Positions 61,412-64,000 of a DNA stretch of 64,000 bases are shown one piece after another. The translations under genes were made by a program, and so were the position numbers. The notes beneath the pieces are model-generated. The model was not told where the DNA came from and searched no databases. It saw nothing but the letters and a program-made list of their open reading frames with translations. The stretch is from Prevotella sp. oral taxon 299 str. F0039 (GTDB taxonomy: Bacteria; Bacteroidota; Bacteroidia; Bacteroidales; Bacteroidaceae), in assembly GCF_000163055.2 (NCBI RefSeq), contig NC_022111.1:310001-374000 (forward strand). Direction: 5' to 3'. Each line of letters opens with the position of its first letter. The stretch's first letter is position 1.

Positions 61412-62752
61412 ATGCGAATACTTATAAAGAATGGATGGATTGTAAATGAAGGTCGAACCTTTAAAGGATCGATAGTTATTGAAAATGATTGTATTCAATC
61501 TGTTCTCGAAGATGATTTAGATAATACTCCCCGTGGAACCTACGATAAAGAAGTAGATGCCACGGGGTGTTTTGTATGCCCAGGTGTAATCGATTCGCAT
61601 GTACATTTTCGTGAACCAGGTTTAACAAACAAAGCAGATATCGCCTCAGAGACACGTGCTGCAGCCTTTGGAGGAGTGACTTCGTTCTTCGATATGCCCA
61701 ACACTTTGCCTCAAACAACTGCCATTGAGGCTCTAGAAGCGAAGTTTGATATTGCAAAAGAGAAGAGTTTAATTAACTATAGCTTTTTCTTTGGAGCAAC
61801 TAATAATAATGCTGATCTCTTAAAAGATTTAGATATTCATCGCATTCCAGGTGTAAAACTCTTTATGGGAGCATCTACTGGCAATATGCTGGTAGACCAA
61901 CGCAATGCACTTGAGCGTATCTTTGCCGAGTCGCCCGTGTTAATAATGACACATTGCGAAGACTCTGGCATTATAAGTGCAAACATGAAGAAAGCAAAAG
62001 CAGAGTATGGTGACGACCCAGATATTAGTCTTCATCCTCAAATTCGTTCAGAAGAAGCATGTTATGCCTCATCTTCTTTAGCTGTAGAGTTGGCCAATCA
62101 AACAGGAGCACGCTTGCATGTGGCTCATTTAACAACAGAAAAAGAACTTTCGTTGTTTGGAAATAACCCTAAAATAACAGCCGAAGCAGTTATACCTCAT
62201 TTGTTCTTCTGCGATAAAGACTATGCTTCTTTAAAGGCATTGATCAAATGTAATCCTGCCATTAAAAAGGAATCTGATCGTCAAGCCTTGCGTCTTGCCC
62301 TTACAACTGGTAAGATAACGACAATCGGAACAGACCATGCGCCACATCTATTAAGTGAAAAACAAGGAGGAAGTGCCTCTGCAATGTCGGGAATGCCAAT
62401 GGTTCAGTTCTCCCTTTCTGCAATGCTTGAATTGGTAGATCAAGGTGTTTTAACGATAGAAAGAGTGGTAGAGTTGATGTGTCACAATCCTGCTAAATTG
62501 TTCGAGATAAACCAACGTGGCTTTATTCGTAAGGGGTACAAAGCCGATATCATTCTTGTTCAACAACATTCTCCCTACACTGTCACCGAAGATGTTATAC
62601 AAAGCAAATGCAAATGGAGCCCACTTATGGGGCATACGTTCAACTGGCAGGTGCAAACCACCATTTGTAATGGACACATATTATATAATAAAGGATACTT
62701 CGATGATAGCTATCGAGGAGAAGAAATATGCTTCCGTTCATCTCATTCCTAG
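61412..62752 (+). CDS. pyrC: Dihydroorotase
   Basis: 446 residues, the long type I form. Metal ligands in DSHVHFREPGLTNK, carboxylated-Lys region replaced by KLFMGASTGNML, HCED near residue 180, HLTTE, and the last Asp in TDHAPHL. It closes the ring to dihydroorotate in pyrimidine synthesis. Its neighbours (DUF4369 lipoprotein, metallophosphoesterase) are not in that pathway. The missing Lys is a known feature of some members, which use Asp or Glu or less metal. Confidence 0.93.
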   Translation: MRILIKNGWIVNEGRTFKGSIVIENDCIQSVLEDDLDNTPRGTYDKEVDATGCFVCPGVIDSHVHFREPGLTNKADIASETRAAAFGGVTSFFDMPNTLPQTTAIEALEAKFDIAKEKSLINYSFFFGATNNNADLLKDLDIHRIPGVKLFMGASTGNMLVDQRNALERIFAESPVLIMTHCEDSGIISANMKKAKAEYGDDPDISLHPQIRSEEACYASSSLAVELANQTGARLHVAHLTTEKELSLFGNNPKITAEAVIPHLFFCDKDYASLKALIKCNPAIKKESDRQALRLALTTGKITTIGTDHAPHLLSEKQGGSASAMSGMPMVQFSLSAMLELVDQGVLTIERVVELMCHNPAKLFEINQRGFIRKGYKADIILVQQHSPYTVTEDVIQSKCKWSPLMGHTFNWQVQTTICNGHILYNKGYFDDSYRGEEICFRSSHS

Positions 62753-62883
62753 TTGTTTCAACTTGCTAGCATAGTACTTTGTGTTTGAGAACAACATACA
62801 TACATTATAAAATCATCATTAACGAGAATATCATTAATAGTAAATTATATAATGTTGGCTAACAACTAACATTTTGTTTATTT

Positions 62884-64000
62884 ATGATTGCACGCATACT
62901 AGTTCTATTATTAATAATCATCATAATACCAACGATGTATTTCGATTGGCGTTATTGGCGTAAAAAGAAAAACTTTAATTGGTTGAAAAGAGTGTTATGG
63001 TGGCTTCCAACCATTGCTATGGTTATTTATACCATTATTCTTTCTACCGAAAAAGATTTCATTCCTCACGACACCACTGCTCTTTATTGGTATCTTTTCT
63101 TATTGGGCGTGTGGACTATTCCAAAGACATTGGCAGCTATTTGCTCGTTCTTAGGCTGGATTTTGTGTCGTTGTAGCAAGTCGAAAAAGAACTATGGAAA
63201 TCTACTAGGCTTCTTTTTGTCTATCGCTTGTATCGTCATTGTGATATACGGCTCTACTTTTGGAGTTAAAAAGTTAGTTGTTGAGCGTCAAGACCTTTAT
63301 TTTAAAGATCTTCCCAAGGCTTTCGATGGATATAAACTAGTGCACATCAGCGACCTACATGTGGGCACATTCACAGGAGAACGACAAGCATTTCTTGCTC
63401 AAGTTGTTGATTCTGTAAATGCACAAAAGCCCGATCTCATTGCCTTTACAGGCGATTTGCAAAATGTTCAACCATCAGAACTCTACGAACACGAAAGTCT
63501 TTTAAGTTCACTTAAAGCCAAAGATGGAGTTTATTCAGTGTTGGGTAATCACGATTATAGCGAATATGTAAAGAAAGATGATGCCATAAAACGAGCATAT
63601 GAAAAAGAAATTGTTTCGTTAGAAAAACGCTTTGGCTGGAATCTTTTAATGAATGAGCATCGAAGCATATATCGTTTAAACGACTCAATTGTGGTTGTTG
63701 GAACTGAAAACGATGGTCTTCCACCATTTCCACGCAAAGCAGATATCAAGAAAGCAATGCAAAATGTAAAAGCCAATAGCTTTGTTTTGTTTTTACAACA
63801 CGACCCTTCTGCATGGGATAGAAACATTCTTCCCAACTCACATGCACAGCTAACTCTTTGTGGTCACACCCATGGTGGACAAGTGTCAATAGGCTCTTTG
63901 CGCCCAACCATGTTGAAATATAAAGAAGATCGTGGACTATACCAACACGATAAGCGTATGTTATATGTCTCAACAGGAGTGGGAGGAGCTCTTCCTTTCC
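62884..64000 (+). CDS. Membrane-anchored metallophosphoesterase (3' end outside window)
   Basis: Open to the right edge, at least 372 residues. Four hydrophobic segments at the N-terminus (IARILVLLLIIIIIPTMY, LPTIAMVIYTIIL, LYWYLFLLGVWTI, LGFFLSIACIVIVIY) precede a calcineurin-like phosphoesterase domain with the full motif set: HISDLHVG, FTGDLQ, VLGNHDYSEY and LCGHTHGGQ. YkuE-like proteins of this type are envelope or lipid-related phosphohydrolases. It is separated from pyrC by 131 bp with no visible terminator. Confidence 0.9.
   Translation, partial: MIARILVLLLIIIIIPTMYFDWRYWRKKKNFNWLKRVLWWLPTIAMVIYTIILSTEKDFIPHDTTALYWYLFLLGVWTIPKTLAAICSFLGWILCRCSKSKKNYGNLLGFFLSIACIVIVIYGSTFGVKKLVVERQDLYFKDLPKAFDGYKLVHISDLHVGTFTGERQAFLAQVVDSVNAQKPDLIAFTGDLQNVQPSELYEHESLLSSLKAKDGVYSVLGNHDYSEYVKKDDAIKRAYEKEIVSLEKRFGWNLLMNEHRSIYRLNDSIVVVGTENDGLPPFPRKADIKKAMQNVKANSFVLFLQHDPSAWDRNILPNSHAQLTLCGHTHGGQVSIGSLRPTMLKYKEDRGLYQHDKRMLYVSTGVGGALPF

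Overview
The window looks like chromosomal DNA from a Bacteroidota bacterium, most likely Prevotella or a close relative. It is AT-rich. It carries a SusC/SusD pair, Bacteroidota-type promoters (TTTG, then 19-20 bases, then TAnnTTTG), start codons preceded by A-rich DNA rather than strong Shine-Dalgarno sites, and several gene orders typical of the phylum. I see no insertion sequence, prophage, integrase or CRISPR array. The left edge cuts an LptD-like outer-membrane protein and the right edge cuts a metallophosphoesterase.

Layout. 0-8 kb: end of lptD, then a leftward FMN-binding protein/SusC/SusD operon and a secreted C1 peptidase. 8-16 kb: a leftward membrane/AAA+ cluster (SpoIIM-like, unknown membrane protein, DUF4129, DUF4350, MoxR, DUF58) with a divergent RDD gene. 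16-22 kb: an oxidative-stress island (NlpE-like lipoprotein, DoxX, dps, ahpF, ahpC, sodB and a divergent oxyR with both redox cysteines). 22-28.6 kb: a menaquinone operon (thioesterase, menF, menD, menB, menC, menE). 28.6-32.6 kb: aroB, a GT25 glycosyltransferase, and rplY-pth-hslR. 32.8-37.4 kb: nusB-yajC-ybbR-coaE-DUF5606 and a Ca/Na antiporter. 37.7-42.7 kb: a sugar MFS transporter, a TlpA-like oxidoreductase, yhhQ-queF behind a preQ1-I-like riboswitch, and an EamA transporter. 43-52 kb: lysS, gpsA, pgi, a HAD phosphatase, ogt, mnmA and dnaX. 52-64 kb: asnA, tRNA-Arg(CCG), pepT, a CPA2 antiporter, a carboxyltransferase with a lysine-less biotinyl-like domain, a DivIC/FtsB-like protein, lipoproteins, pyrC and the metallophosphoesterase.

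The most unusual signal is not a gene. Ten intergenic regions between 6.6 and 53.4 kb carry short tandem arrays (4-7 copies each, about 48 in all) of a degenerate unit with an exact 22-bp period. Each unit has a DCAWTGCTTTT half followed by a weaker half ending near YGTAATA. Units differ by substitutions, but I found no spacing change inside an array. All ten arrays have the same orientation on the + strand whatever the direction of the flanking genes. This suggests phased, polar binding sites or a chromosome-scale oriented repeat, and I do not recognise it as a described family. The second notable find is the compact riboswitch in front of yhhQ-queF, which matches the B. subtilis preQ1-I aptamer in loop length and shows compensatory change in its pseudoknot.

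All assignments come from reading the sequence and remembered family features. No database or folding search was run.
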